Shown here piece after piece: positions 15,694-23,698 of a stretch of DNA of 34,030 nucleotides. A program made the translations under genes and the position numbers. The stretch's first letter is position 1, and each line of letters starts with the position of its first letter. The DNA is from Pseudomonas akapageensis (GTDB taxonomy: Bacteria > Pseudomonadota > Gammaproteobacteria > Pseudomonadales > Pseudomonadaceae). The stretch lies in the NCBI RefSeq assembly GCF_011355085.1, contig NZ_VXCP01000065.1, forward strand, positions 1 to 34,030, read 5' to 3'. The notes below the pieces were generated by a model. That model did no database searches. It saw nothing but the letters and a program-made list of their open reading frames with translations, and was not told the origin of the DNA.

Positions 15694-16509
15694 TCAGGGT
15701 ATCAGCAGTTCGCGACGCCCGTCGGCGTGATCGACACGCTGCCCCGGCAGGTGCAGGCGGCGGTCACTCAAGTAGTCGTATTCGAGTCGGGCAGCTTGCA
15801 GTTGCTCCAGGTCCAGTTCAACGACCTGGCGGCACTCGTCGCGTCCGGCTTCGAACAGTACACGTCCAAACGGATCGACCGCCGCACTGCCGCCGGCGAA
15901 CACCAGGCCGCCATCGCCTGCGCCGACCCGATTGACCATCACGGCAAAGGCCTGGTTTTCCTGGGCCCGGGCCATGATCGCGGTGCGATGGACGGGGCCG
16001 TACGGGTCCATGTTGCCGTTGGTGACGATGATCAGTTCGGCGCCGAGCTGGGCCAGGGCGCGGCTGCTTTCCGGCAGTTCGATGTCGTAGCAGATCAGGA
16101 TGCCAACGCGCACCCCCTTCCACAACGCCGTGACATAGCGGTCACCCGGGCAAAACGCGCCGCGCTCCGAAGGCCACAGGTGGGTCTTGCGGTAGCGCAG
16201 GGCGATGCCTTCGGGTGTCACCAACACCGAGGTGTTGTAGAAGGTGCCGGCATCATTTTCGGCAATGCCGACCACCACCGAAACATTGCGCTGGCGCACC
16301 ACGTATTCGATGGCGCGCAAGGTCGGACCGTCCAGGGGTTCGGCCACGCTGGCCAATTGCTCGGCATCGGCGAAGCCCATCAACTGGGTTTCCGGGAAGA
16401 CCAACAGATCCGTGTCGGCCGCGCAGGTAGCGATGGCGTCGATGGTACGGCCCAGGTTATAAACGGTATCGCCGTCACGTCCGGCCAGTTGTACCAGTTC
16501 AATCTTCAT
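15694..16509 (-). CDS. Carbon-nitrogen hydrolase (nitrilase superfamily amidase)
   Basis: 271-residue cytoplasmic amidase of the nitrilase superfamily, with the full Glu-Lys-Cys triad: FPETQL (Glu 40), RYRKTHLW (Lys 108) and ILICYDIELPE (Cys 140). The family includes N-carbamoylputrescine amidases, omega-amidases and aliphatic amidases; I cannot choose among them. The start at 16509 is set by AAGGAAC immediately upstream; a GTG five codons earlier would include that site. It is divergent from the LuxR-type regulator and followed by the polyamine-type binding protein, so its substrate is probably an amide or carbamoyl derivative of an amine. Its promoter region shares a motif with that of the P1 peptidase. 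Confidence 0.9.
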   Translation of the reverse strand: MKIELVQLAGRDGDTVYNLGRTIDAIATCAADTDLLVFPETQLMGFADAEQLASVAEPLDGPTLRAIEYVVRQRNVSVVVGIAENDAGTFYNTSVLVTPEGIALRYRKTHLWPSERGAFCPGDRYVTALWKGVRVGILICYDIELPESSRALAQLGAELIIVTNGNMDPYGPVHRTAIMARAQENQAFAVMVNRVGAGDGGLVFAGGSAAVDPFGRVLFEAGRDECRQVVELDLEQLQAARLEYDYLSDRRLHLPGQRVDHADGRRELLIP

Positions 16510-16598
16510 GTATGTTCCTTGCACAGGTTATAGAGGTTCCACTCGCCAAACAGCACCCGCCAGGGCTGGACCGAGTATGGAGCGCCGCCCGGCGGCAA

Positions 16599-16632
16599 GT
16601 AATTACATCGATGGGGTAACCCCTAATGGGTA
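16599..16632. promoter_or_regulatory. Candidate operator for the LuxR-type regulator, nitrilase side
   Basis: GTAATTAC, then CGAT, then the palindrome GGGGTAACCCC and TAATGGG, overlapping the regulator's own start. The arrangement GTAATTA - CGAT - GGGG/CCCC dyad recurs at 18632-18663 upstream of the P1 peptidase gene. Confidence 0.5.
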
Positions 16633-17420
16633 GCAACATGAACCTGACCTTGCAGGACGTGGCCTGGCATGACGCGGTCGGCCGACTGATCGAAACCCTG
16701 GACCGGCCCAATTTCTGGACCGCCATGGTGCGCCTGCTCGACCGCTATGTGCCCGTGGACAACTGGGTCGTGCTGATCTTCAGTGCGGGCCGGCCCGTGG
16801 TACTGGCGGAGTCGCCCGGCGAGGACGGTGGGCTGGATTCGCTGTTCCAGGATTATCTCAAGGGCCTGTACCTGCTCGACCCCTTCTACATCGCCAACCG
16901 CGAGGCGCCGCAAAGCGGGCTGTTTCGCCTGGACGATGTGGCGCCGGAGTGCTTCGAGCAGACCGACTACTACCAGCGCTATTTCCGCCTCAACATCGTC
17001 ACCGACGAAGTGCATATGAACGTGCAGCTCGACACCGAACGGACCCTCAGTCTGTCCCTGGGCAGCCAGTGCCGTTTCAGCCTGGAGCAGATCGCCTTGC
17101 TGGGCCTGATCCAGCCCTGGGTCGCGGCCCTGATGCGCCAGCGCATGACCTTCGAGCGGGAGCTGGAACAAGCCCCGGCCTTGCCACCGAGTTGGCAGAG
17201 CCGCCTGGAATCCACCGCCAGACAGATGGAGTCGCCGCTTTCGGCACGGGAAATGGAGGTGGGCCGACTGATGCTCAGTGGCTGCTCGAACAAGGAGATT
17301 GCCCGCAAACTGGCGATTTCCGCCGAAACCGTGAAGGTGCATCGCAAGCACATGTACAGCAAGTTGGGGATCAAGTCCCAGTCGGAGCTGTTCTCGCTGT
17401 TTCTGCAGGCGCAGGAATGA
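16626..17420 (+). CDS. LuxR-family transcriptional regulator
   Basis: 264 residues. The C-terminal 60 form a LuxR/FixJ helix-turn-helix: LSAREMEVGRLMLSGCSNKE, then IARKLAISAETVKVHRKHMY. The N-terminal ~190 residues show no receiver aspartate and are not clearly an acyl-homoserine-lactone domain; they probably bind a small ligand. It is divergent from the nitrilase gene. The ATG at 16626 lies within the shared palindromic motif. An ATG four codons later (16638) is an equally possible start; neither has a strong Shine-Dalgarno. It probably controls itself, the nitrilase gene and the P1 peptidase gene. Confidence 0.88.
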   Translation: MGSNMNLTLQDVAWHDAVGRLIETLDRPNFWTAMVRLLDRYVPVDNWVVLIFSAGRPVVLAESPGEDGGLDSLFQDYLKGLYLLDPFYIANREAPQSGLFRLDDVAPECFEQTDYYQRYFRLNIVTDEVHMNVQLDTERTLSLSLGSQCRFSLEQIALLGLIQPWVAALMRQRMTFERELEQAPALPPSWQSRLESTARQMESPLSAREMEVGRLMLSGCSNKEIARKLAISAETVKVHRKHMYSKLGIKSQSELFSLFLQAQE

Positions 17421-17456
17421 AAAAAGCCCCCGACACGCATGTTGCGTGTCGGGGGC
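17420..17456 (-). terminator. Rho-independent terminator of the P1 peptidase gene
   Basis: A 14-bp perfect stem (arms GCCCCCGACACGCA, 17426-17439, and its complement 17443-17456) with a 3-nt loop. It is followed on the minus strand by six T. On the plus strand it also closes the LuxR gene but lacks a T-run there. Confidence 0.92.
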
Positions 17457-17468
17457 CCTGAGCGATTC

Positions 17469-18575
17469 TTAACGCGTCCCGGGTTGCCAGCCAACCTTGC
17501 GCATGGCCGTCAACAGCTGCTCGGGCTTGAGCGCCAGGGCCTTGTTGCCACAGCCTGCAAGGTCCGTGGCGGCCAGCATGGCATTGAGAATGGCCTCCTC
17601 GACCGCGTCGGCAGCTGCCATGAACAAGGCCGAAATGTAGTCATTGTTGACCATGTGCAAAGCCGTCGTCGGTTCGCCAGGGTGACCATGATTGGCTACC
17701 GGCAAATTGCGGTTGCCCACCGAGAACGCCACGAAGATATCGCCGCTGTCGTCCTCGGTACCACCACCGACCCGCGCAAGGCCCACGCTTGCCCGCTGCG
17801 CCAGGCGCGTGCATTGATGGGGCAGCAAGGGCGCGTCGGTGGCGATGGTGATCACGATCGAGCCCATGCCCGGCACACCGACATTGGTTGAACCGCGATA
17901 CGGCGAATGCACATCCCCCAGCACCCCGCCGACCGGATACCCCGCCACACGCAGTTCCTGGCGCATGCCGTAGTTGGCTTGCACCAGTGCGCCCACCGTC
18001 CAGCCACCTTCCTCTGTGGTGAGTACCCGCGAGGACGTGCCGATGCCACCTTTGAACTCATGGCAAATCATGCCGGTGCCACCGCCGACACACCCCTCCT
18101 CCACCGGGCCGGAACGCGCCGCATCCAGCGCAGCATAAACATGCTCGGCGGTCACATGCTGGCCCCAGATGTCGCTCAAGATGCCGTCATAGGTTTCCAG
18201 CACCACCGGCATGCACCAGTAGGTGTGTTGCTTGGCCATCTCCCGCTCGGCGGCCACGAGCGCATCGCGCACCACACCGACACTATGGGTGTTGGTGTAC
18301 GCGATAGGCGTGGTCAGCAAGCCCGCTTCGCGAATCCACTCCAGTCCCGTGGCATCGCCGTTGCCATTGAGCACATGTACCCCGGCGAAACAGGGCTCCA
18401 GGTGCGCCGCGACAGCCCGCGGTTCGATGACGGTGACACCGGTGTGAATGGACGTCTTGTCCGTTTCGACACTGATCGTGTGATGACCGACTCGCACACC
18501 CGGCACGTCAGTGATGGCGTTGTAGACGCCTGGTTTGCCCGTGCCAATGGTGATGCCAAGGTCGCGTAAACGCAT
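17469..18575 (-). CDS. P1 family (S58, DmpA/BapA-like) aminopeptidase
   Basis: 368-residue N-terminal-nucleophile hydrolase of the DmpA/BapA family, which self-cleaves and then removes N-terminal residues from peptides or amides, including beta-peptides and D-amino-acid amides. The family signature is complete: GITIGTGKPGVYNAITDVPG at the start, GGGTGMICHEFKGGIGTSSR around 164-183, QANYG (Asn 201), and the autocleavage site GMG-SIVITIATDAPLLPHQ with nucleophile Ser 239. There is no signal peptide. GGAG lies 9 nt before the ATG. It ends at a strong terminator and has its own upstream motif shared with the nitrilase promoter region, suggesting one regulon under the LuxR-type protein. With the amidase and an amine-type binding protein, it points to use of amidated or peptidyl amines. 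Confidence 0.92.
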   Translation of the reverse strand: MRLRDLGITIGTGKPGVYNAITDVPGVRVGHHTISVETDKTSIHTGVTVIEPRAVAAHLEPCFAGVHVLNGNGDATGLEWIREAGLLTTPIAYTNTHSVGVVRDALVAAEREMAKQHTYWCMPVVLETYDGILSDIWGQHVTAEHVYAALDAARSGPVEEGCVGGGTGMICHEFKGGIGTSSRVLTTEEGGWTVGALVQANYGMRQELRVAGYPVGGVLGDVHSPYRGSTNVGVPGMGSIVITIATDAPLLPHQCTRLAQRASVGLARVGGGTEDDSGDIFVAFSVGNRNLPVANHGHPGEPTTALHMVNNDYISALFMAAADAVEEAILNAMLAATDLAGCGNKALALKPEQLLTAMRKVGWQPGTR

Positions 18576-18631
18576 TGTTCTATTCTCCAGACTCGATCCA
18601 TTAAGGTGCTCGAAGTGTAGAAATCCGACGG

Positions 18632-18663
18632 GTAATTAGCGATAACCCCCATTCGTTACCCCA
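18632..18663. promoter_or_regulatory. Candidate operator for the LuxR-type regulator, P1 peptidase side
   Basis: GTAATTAG, then CGAT, then AACCCCC, ATTCG and TTACCCC, 57-88 bp upstream of the P1 peptidase ATG. It matches the composite at 16599-16632 in order and orientation relative to the minus-strand gene. Confidence 0.45.
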
Positions 18664-18757
18664 AAGGCGTTAGCGCGGGGGACGCTGGCTGGCGAACGCG
18701 GCCCCTGTGGCTAGAATCCTTTCACCGACTACCCGGTATCCGCCATCGAGAGCAACC

Positions 18758-19681
18758 ATGAATCCGCGTGCCTGCTGTTTCGTGTGGGTCCTGGCTTTGG
18801 CCTTGATCGCTCCCGCCGCCCATGCAGCGGCGCCCGTCCTGCCGGCAGGCTTTGCGACACAAACCGTGCCGGCACCCGACGGCACGCCGATCTTCGTGCG
18901 CCATGGTGGCAAGGGGCCGGCGGTGATACTGATCCATGGTTTCGGCGATACCGGTGACATGTGGGGACCGCTCGCCAGCAAGCTCGCCAGGACTCACCAG
19001 GTGATCGTACCGGACCTGCGCGGAATGGGCCGTTCGGCCCAATCAAAAAGCGGTTATGACAAAGCAAACCAGGCCGCCGATATCCGCGCCGTCGCCACCG
19101 CCCTTGGGGTGGATCACGCGGTCGTTGTCGGTCATGACATCGGCACCATGGTCGCCTATGCCTATGCGGCGCGCTATCCTGACAAGGTCGACAAGCTGGT
19201 GGTCATGGATGCCCCGGTACCGGGCATTGCCCCGTGGGACGAAATCGTCCTGAGCCCCGCCTTATGGCACTTCAATTTCGGCGGGCCGGATGCCGAGCGG
19301 CTGGTCAAGGGCCGCGAGCGCATCTACCTGGATCGCTTCTGGAACGAATTCGCCGGGACACCCGGCAAGATCGACGAAGCCACCCGCGCCTATTACACCA
19401 AACAATATGCCCAACCCGGGGCCATGCATGCGGCGTTTGCCCAGTTCAATGCCATTGCGGCCCTGGACGTTGCGGCCAATCGGCAAACGGGACAAACCAG
19501 ATTGCAGATGCCGGTGTTGGCGATCGGAGGGGAAAAGTCCTTCGGCGCGATGATGGCGACGGTGATGCGCAATGCAGCCGTCAATGTTCAGGGCGAGGTC
19601 GTGCCCGGTGCGGGGCATTGGCTGATGGAGGAAAGCCCGGAGGCGACTGTTGCCTTGATCAGCGCGTTCATCGAGAAGTGA
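18758..19681 (+). CDS. Exported alpha/beta hydrolase, Cif-like epoxide hydrolase family
   Basis: 307 residues with a signal peptide (MNPRACCFVWVLALALIAPA, cleavage near AHA at about 23). The alpha/beta hydrolase core has HGFGDTG (oxyanion side), VGHDIGT with Asp 127 as nucleophile, ALWHF with His 171, and GAGHWLMEE with His 287. These resemble the secreted P. aeruginosa Cif protein, as do KGRERIYLDRFW and TRLQMPVLAIGG. Differences from Cif as I recall it: the acid in MEAP is aspartate here (MDAP), and the ring-opening tyrosine region reads AAFAQFNAI, apparently without that Tyr. It could be an epoxide hydrolase or a haloacetate-dehalogenase-like enzyme. The start at 18758 gives the signal peptide and has GAGAG upstream; a longer frame is unlikely. 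Confidence 0.85.
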   Translation: MNPRACCFVWVLALALIAPAAHAAAPVLPAGFATQTVPAPDGTPIFVRHGGKGPAVILIHGFGDTGDMWGPLASKLARTHQVIVPDLRGMGRSAQSKSGYDKANQAADIRAVATALGVDHAVVVGHDIGTMVAYAYAARYPDKVDKLVVMDAPVPGIAPWDEIVLSPALWHFNFGGPDAERLVKGRERIYLDRFWNEFAGTPGKIDEATRAYYTKQYAQPGAMHAAFAQFNAIAALDVAANRQTGQTRLQMPVLAIGGEKSFGAMMATVMRNAAVNVQGEVVPGAGHWLMEESPEATVALISAFIEK

Positions 19682-19698
19682 AGCCTGAACCTCGTAAC

Positions 19699-19809
19699 CT
19701 CGTTCCCACGCTCCGCGTGGGAATGCATCCAGAGACGCTCCGCGTCGACATTCCTGAACGCGACGCGGAGCGTCTTACACGGCATTCCCACGCGAAGCGT
19801 GGGAACGAG
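19699..19809. repeat. REPIN (REP doublet), GTTCCCACGC family, second copy
   Basis: 28-bp inverted arms at 19699-19726 and 19782-19809 with a few substitutions between them (CTCCGCG against CGCGAAG). The loop holds GACGCTCCGCGTC and GACGCGGAGCGTC. It lies between convergent genes, as does the copy at 7946-8056. Confidence 0.9.
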
Positions 19810-19837
19810 GGGGTCCGCGTAGGCTCGAGTCGACCAT

Positions 19838-20296
19838 TTAGAATCGCAAACCGACATTGATCATGACCGCGGCAGCCCCAAGCAACACCACTTCGGCGCC
19901 GACCCGCCCCAGATGCGCGCCTACCGAGGGGATGATCGCCGGCGCGACCCCGAAATGATTGAGCGGAATCTTATCCTGGTAGTCACCGCGATAACCTTGC
20001 AGCAAGCCGCCCGTCAGCTTTGCATAGACAGGATAGGTCTCGCTCTCCCAGCGCTTGCCCCCATAAACGTAATACGAACGTTGATAAAACGAATTGCGAA
20101 AGGTCGCGCCCCCCGCAAGCAAGCTATTGGCCCAATTGCGTTCCAGGCCAATCAGCTCCTGGTTGTTGTTGTGGTCAGGGTCATTGGTCCAATGATTGGT
20201 GTACACACTGGTTTGCAGATACCAGAAGTCCCCCTCCTCTGCCTGCACACAGGGCGCGCCCGGTAACAATGCAATGAACATGAGCAGACGCTTCAT
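19838..20296 (-). CDS. Small probable outer-membrane beta-barrel protein
   Basis: 152 residues with a signal peptide (MKRLLMFIALLPGAPCVQAE, cleavage after VQA). The mature part alternates hydrophobic and polar residues, is rich in Tyr, Trp and Gly (FWYLQTSVYTNHWTNDPDHN, RSYYVYGGKRWESETYPVYA), and ends in Phe (INVGLRF), the usual outer-membrane insertion signal. Similar Pseudomonas proteins are, I believe, often labelled sn-glycerol-3-phosphate transporter without good reason. The start at 20296 is set by the signal peptide and GGGAACTCAC upstream. It follows the lipoprotein gene by 53 bp on the same strand. The DPDHNNNQ segment is conserved-looking; the function is unknown. Confidence 0.8.
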   Translation of the reverse strand: MKRLLMFIALLPGAPCVQAEEGDFWYLQTSVYTNHWTNDPDHNNNQELIGLERNWANSLLAGGATFRNSFYQRSYYVYGGKRWESETYPVYAKLTGGLLQGYRGDYQDKIPLNHFGVAPAIIPSVGAHLGRVGAEVVLLGAAAVMINVGLRF

Positions 20297-20349
20297 GTGA
20301 GTTCCCGTCCCTGAACGATTTGCCGCTATCGGCGCGTCACTGAATCGGA

Positions 20350-21513
20350 TCAGTATGCACTGCAATTCGGACTGGCTCCAACGCCCTTGCTGTCGCCGCT
20401 GATTACGCAGGTTTCATCGCCAGAGTCCTCATCCGAGCCACCCTGTTCAGGCACCTGATCGGGAACCGCTTGCGGCGGCGGTTGGAATTCAACCGGTGGC
20501 GTCAGGGTTTTGGTGAGGTTGGCTTCGATCTTCCCAGACAGATAAAGCACACCCGCATTCACCCCGGTGGTGGGGTTTTCCATTTCGTTACGCCACTCCT
20601 TGTCCAGGGCAGCGTTGAGGATCACTCGCAGTTGATCGACCATTTCCGGCTGTTCGTTGCGGTGCATCAAGACACTGACACCTGCCGTCGCGATGGAAAT
20701 CATTGCTCCGGCGACCTTGCCGGCAGCCGCCGAGACAGCGCCGGCGATACCTCTGGGGGCAAGCGTGGCTTCCAGCTTTTTGCTGGCATTTTCAGCCACC
20801 GTAGAAATACTGGCGTCCGCAGCCGCGACCGCAGTATTCGCCGCAGCCTTATGGATTTTATTGATCAGGACCACATAGGCCGGCAACTGCTCGAGTGGTT
20901 CGGCACGGATCACCTGGTAAAGCGAGGCGTCATGTTTTGGTGGTGGCGCCAGCTCGATCGCGAGAATGTCTGACAGCCGTCGTCCGAACTGGTCCGGCGG
21001 CAGCCCATAGCGCTGCGCAATGCCCCGCAGTTCCCGGGTGAGCAGTTGCACGTAAAGTTTGGTCGCCTGCTCCATGACCAGGTCGGGATTGACCTCCTTG
21101 GCAACCGGGTCGATCACCCGCTGGTGGTATTGCTCCTGCAGGTAGACGGCCAATTGCTTTTCCGGCGGGACCTTCCCTTCCCCCGAGTTGGCCTTGTAGA
21201 ACGCCACTTTCATGGTCAGCCATTGCTGGGTCCAGTAGCCAGTGAACCAGGGGATGAAGTCTGATTCGGTCAACTGGTAGACACGATCCTTCCAGACGCG
21301 CATGGAGCGGCGGGTGTAATCCTTGACCGTATTGGTCGTGGCTTGCGAGGCGGCGACGATGTCCCGATCCGCCTGTTGCCAGGTCGCTTCCGAGATCGTT
21401 ACCGGTGGAGGCGGCGGCGGTTGGGGAGCCGGGGCTTTCGAGGCGCAGCCTGCTGTCACCAGCATCAGGGCGGTGAGGAGTACCACGATCAGGGAACGCA
21501 GATTCAAGATCAT
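20350..21513 (-). CDS. Proline-rich lipoprotein of unknown function
   Basis: 387 residues. The lipobox VTAGCASK (Cys 23) follows a hydrophobic stretch, so it is a lipoprotein; Ala-Ser after Cys suggests the outer membrane. A PQPPPPPPV linker comes next, then a long helical body. That body contains an alanine-rich segment (about residues 230-300: AAANTAVAAADASISTVAEN and GIAGAVSAAAGKVAGAMISI) that could be amphipathic or membrane-associated, and an acidic proline-rich tail. I do not recognise a family. The start at 21513 is chosen for the signal sequence; a G-run precedes it. Its 3' neighbour on the same strand is the small outer-membrane protein, so the two may act together in the envelope. 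Confidence 0.8.
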   Translation of the reverse strand: MILNLRSLIVVLLTALMLVTAGCASKAPAPQPPPPPPVTISEATWQQADRDIVAASQATTNTVKDYTRRSMRVWKDRVYQLTESDFIPWFTGYWTQQWLTMKVAFYKANSGEGKVPPEKQLAVYLQEQYHQRVIDPVAKEVNPDLVMEQATKLYVQLLTRELRGIAQRYGLPPDQFGRRLSDILAIELAPPPKHDASLYQVIRAEPLEQLPAYVVLINKIHKAAANTAVAAADASISTVAENASKKLEATLAPRGIAGAVSAAAGKVAGAMISIATAGVSVLMHRNEQPEMVDQLRVILNAALDKEWRNEMENPTTGVNAGVLYLSGKIEANLTKTLTPPVEFQPPPQAVPDQVPEQGGSDEDSGDETCVISGDSKGVGASPNCSAY

Positions 21514-21637
21514 CGCCCCCCGAAATTGGATTCGACAACAACGTACCCATGCCTGATTTGAGTATAGGTCCGGCGTTGTCAGGCGCGGCCTTTGCCGACG
21601 GTTGCGCCCCTGTATGTGAAGTATCTTTGACACGCGC

Positions 21638-21694
21638 TTGCACTTATGAAATTTAAGTGATAATTTTTCATGAAATTAAAAGTTGTAAATTTCA
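21638..21694 (+). promoter_or_regulatory. Promoter with two tandem 24-bp operators before the XRE-cupin gene
   Basis: A possible sigma-70 promoter is TTGCAC (21638-21643) and GATAAT (21659-21664). Two 24-bp inverted repeats stand back to back: 21647-21670 (arms TGAAA/TTTCA) and 21671-21694 (arms TGAAATT/AATTTCA). The first covers the -10 region and the second the early transcript, as expected for autorepression. The segment is much richer in AT than its surroundings. Confidence 0.65.
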
Positions 21695-21719
21695 CGGACG
21701 CGTTTCTGGAATTCACTGC

Positions 21720-22274
21720 ATGAACAAGCAAGAAGAAATCTCCGCTTTGGCGATCCTTATTTGCGACCTGCGCAAGCACAAGAAATTCACTCTGCAACAC
21801 CTGGCGGACAGGATCGGCCGCTCGGTGGGCTTCATGTCACAAGTCGAGCGCGGCCTGTCGCGCCCCACAGTGGCGGACTTGACGGCAATCAGCGAAGTGC
21901 TCGACGTGCCGACCACCTATTTCTACAACGCACCAAAGCTCAAGAAATTGCCGTGGGTCACCCGCCCCAGCGAGCGGCGCACCCTGTACCTGGCCAACGG
22001 CATTACCGACACCCTGGTTTCGCCGAACATGTCAGCGGCTTTCTCCATGCTCGAGAGCCAGCTCGAGGCCGGCGCCCACAGTGGCGAGCGCCTGTTGAGC
22101 GACAAGTCCGAGCAGGCCGGTTACGTCATCGAAGGCGAGTTGACGCTGTGGCTCGATAACGAGGAGCCGGTCACCCTGCATCCGGGCGACAGCTTCCAGC
22201 TGGCCAGCCGCGCCCGTTGCCGCTACGGCAACCTTTCCGAACATCCAGCCCGGGTACTCTGGGTTTACACCTGA
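21720..22274 (+). CDS. XRE-family regulator with C-terminal cupin domain
   Basis: 184 residues: an N-terminal XRE helix-turn-helix (about 13-66, LRKHKKFTLQHLADRIGRSV, then SQVERGLSRPTVADLTAIS) and a C-terminal cupin_2 domain (about 105-182, GYVIEGELTLWLDNEEPVTL and HPGDSFQL). This is the PuuR-type architecture used for polyamine and amino-acid catabolic genes. GGAATTCACTGC precedes the ATG at 21720. It is the first gene of a plus-strand cluster with glutamylpolyamine synthetase and aminotransferase, 33 bp ahead of the synthetase. It probably represses its own operon through the tandem dyads upstream, with a polyamine or its glutamyl derivative as inducer (inference). Confidence 0.92.
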   Translation: MNKQEEISALAILICDLRKHKKFTLQHLADRIGRSVGFMSQVERGLSRPTVADLTAISEVLDVPTTYFYNAPKLKKLPWVTRPSERRTLYLANGITDTLVSPNMSAAFSMLESQLEAGAHSGERLLSDKSEQAGYVIEGELTLWLDNEEPVTLHPGDSFQLASRARCRYGNLSEHPARVLWVYT

Positions 22275-22307
22275 TAACAACTTACAAATATCGAAGGAAG
22301 AACCACC

Positions 22308-23654
22308 ATGAATGCTGCCTGCAACGACCTGCTGGCCGAAGTGTCCGCATTTCGCCAGCGCTACCCGGAAGTCCGCTACGTCGACCTGATTTCGCTGGAT
22401 ATCCCCGGCCATTTCTACGGCAAGCGCTATCCGATCGAGATGCTGGAAAAGGTGGCGGCCGGCAGCGCCCTGAAGCTGCCGCAAAACTGCGTGCTGCTGG
22501 GGGTACAAGGCGGGTTGTTCAAGATCGGCGACTACTGCTTCAACGACGGCGACCCGGATGCCCGCCGCCGCCTGGTGCCCGGCACGCTCAAGCCCGTGAC
22601 CTGGGAAGGCCAGCCGCTGGGGCAGATGCTGATTACCTCCGACGGCACCGAAGCACCGATCGAATTCGAACCAAGGGAAGTACTCGCCCAGGTATTGAAC
22701 CGCCTGCAGCGCAAGGGCATTCACCCGGTGGTGGCCTTCGAGCTGGAGTTCTACCTGTTCGACAAGAAGCTGCGCGACGGCCAGCCGCAGTTTCCCCGGG
22801 ACCTGCTGAGCGACGACGAAGACGATCAGCCCAATATGCACATCGAACGGCTGTCGCGTTTCTCGCCAGTGCTCGATGAAATGGTTGAGACGGCGCGGAC
22901 CCAGGGCATCGATACCACGGTCGTCACGGCCGAGCTGGGCCCTGGTCAGTTCGAAATCAATTTCGGTCACCTGGATGACGGCCTGCGTGCCGCCGACTGG
23001 GCAGCGCTGTTCTGCCGCAGCACCCGTGGCGTGGCCCTCAAGCACGGCTATCGCGCCAGTTTCATGGCCAAACCCTATCTGCAGCACCCGGGCAGCGGCA
23101 TGCATGTGCATGTCAGCCTCTACGATGCCGCGGGCAACAACCTGCTGGCGGCGAACCAGCAGCAGGCCTTGCGCCATGCCGTGGCCGGTTGCCTGGAACT
23201 GATCCCTCACTGCATGCCGATTTTCTCGCCGAACCAGAACGCGTTCCGCCGCCTGGGCGGCACGGTCAACGCGGCAACCCAGGCCAGCTGGGGCTTCGAG
23301 GACCGCGACGCCTGCGTACGGATTCCCGAGTCCGACGCGAAGAATCTGCGCATCGAACACCGCCTGGCCAGCGCCGACGCCAACCCGTATCTGGTGCTGG
23401 CAGCGATTCTGGTAGGTCTGGAGCACGGCCTTGAAGCCGGCCGCGAGCCGATCGCCCCGCTCAATGAAGACCGCAACAGTGGCGTTGACTTCCCGTTAGA
23501 AATACTTGACGCTGTGCGCAACATGCAGCACGAGCCCGCCGTACGCGAGGGGCTGGGTGCCGAGTTTGTCGACGTCTATTGCGAGAACAAGCGCCAGGAC
23601 CATCTGGCCTTCATGCAAGAGATCCATGCGCGCGAATACCGCTGGTACCTGTAA
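22308..23654 (+). CDS. puuA: Gamma-glutamylpolyamine synthetase (glutamine synthetase family)
   Basis: 448-residue member of the glutamine synthetase superfamily. It ligates glutamate to an amine with ATP, the first step of the gamma-glutamylation route for putrescine, spermidine or other amines. Motifs include VAFELEFYLFD (Glu metal ligands), LGPGQFEINFGH, KPYLQHPGSGMHVHVSLYD (the GSGMHVH ammonia/amine-site motif), FSPNQNAFRRL and RIEHRLASADANPYL. Pseudomonas species encode several paralogues (PauA/SpuI) with different amine preference, so the exact substrate is open. AAGGAAGAACCACC is a good Shine-Dalgarno. The aminotransferase begins 44 bp later. Confidence 0.92.
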   Translation: MNAACNDLLAEVSAFRQRYPEVRYVDLISLDIPGHFYGKRYPIEMLEKVAAGSALKLPQNCVLLGVQGGLFKIGDYCFNDGDPDARRRLVPGTLKPVTWEGQPLGQMLITSDGTEAPIEFEPREVLAQVLNRLQRKGIHPVVAFELEFYLFDKKLRDGQPQFPRDLLSDDEDDQPNMHIERLSRFSPVLDEMVETARTQGIDTTVVTAELGPGQFEINFGHLDDGLRAADWAALFCRSTRGVALKHGYRASFMAKPYLQHPGSGMHVHVSLYDAAGNNLLAANQQQALRHAVAGCLELIPHCMPIFSPNQNAFRRLGGTVNAATQASWGFEDRDACVRIPESDAKNLRIEHRLASADANPYLVLAAILVGLEHGLEAGREPIAPLNEDRNSGVDFPLEILDAVRNMQHEPAVREGLGAEFVDVYCENKRQDHLAFMQEIHAREYRWYL

Positions 23655-23698
23655 GCCATCGCGCCCCCGAATTTGTTATTGACTGTAGGAATAGAACA

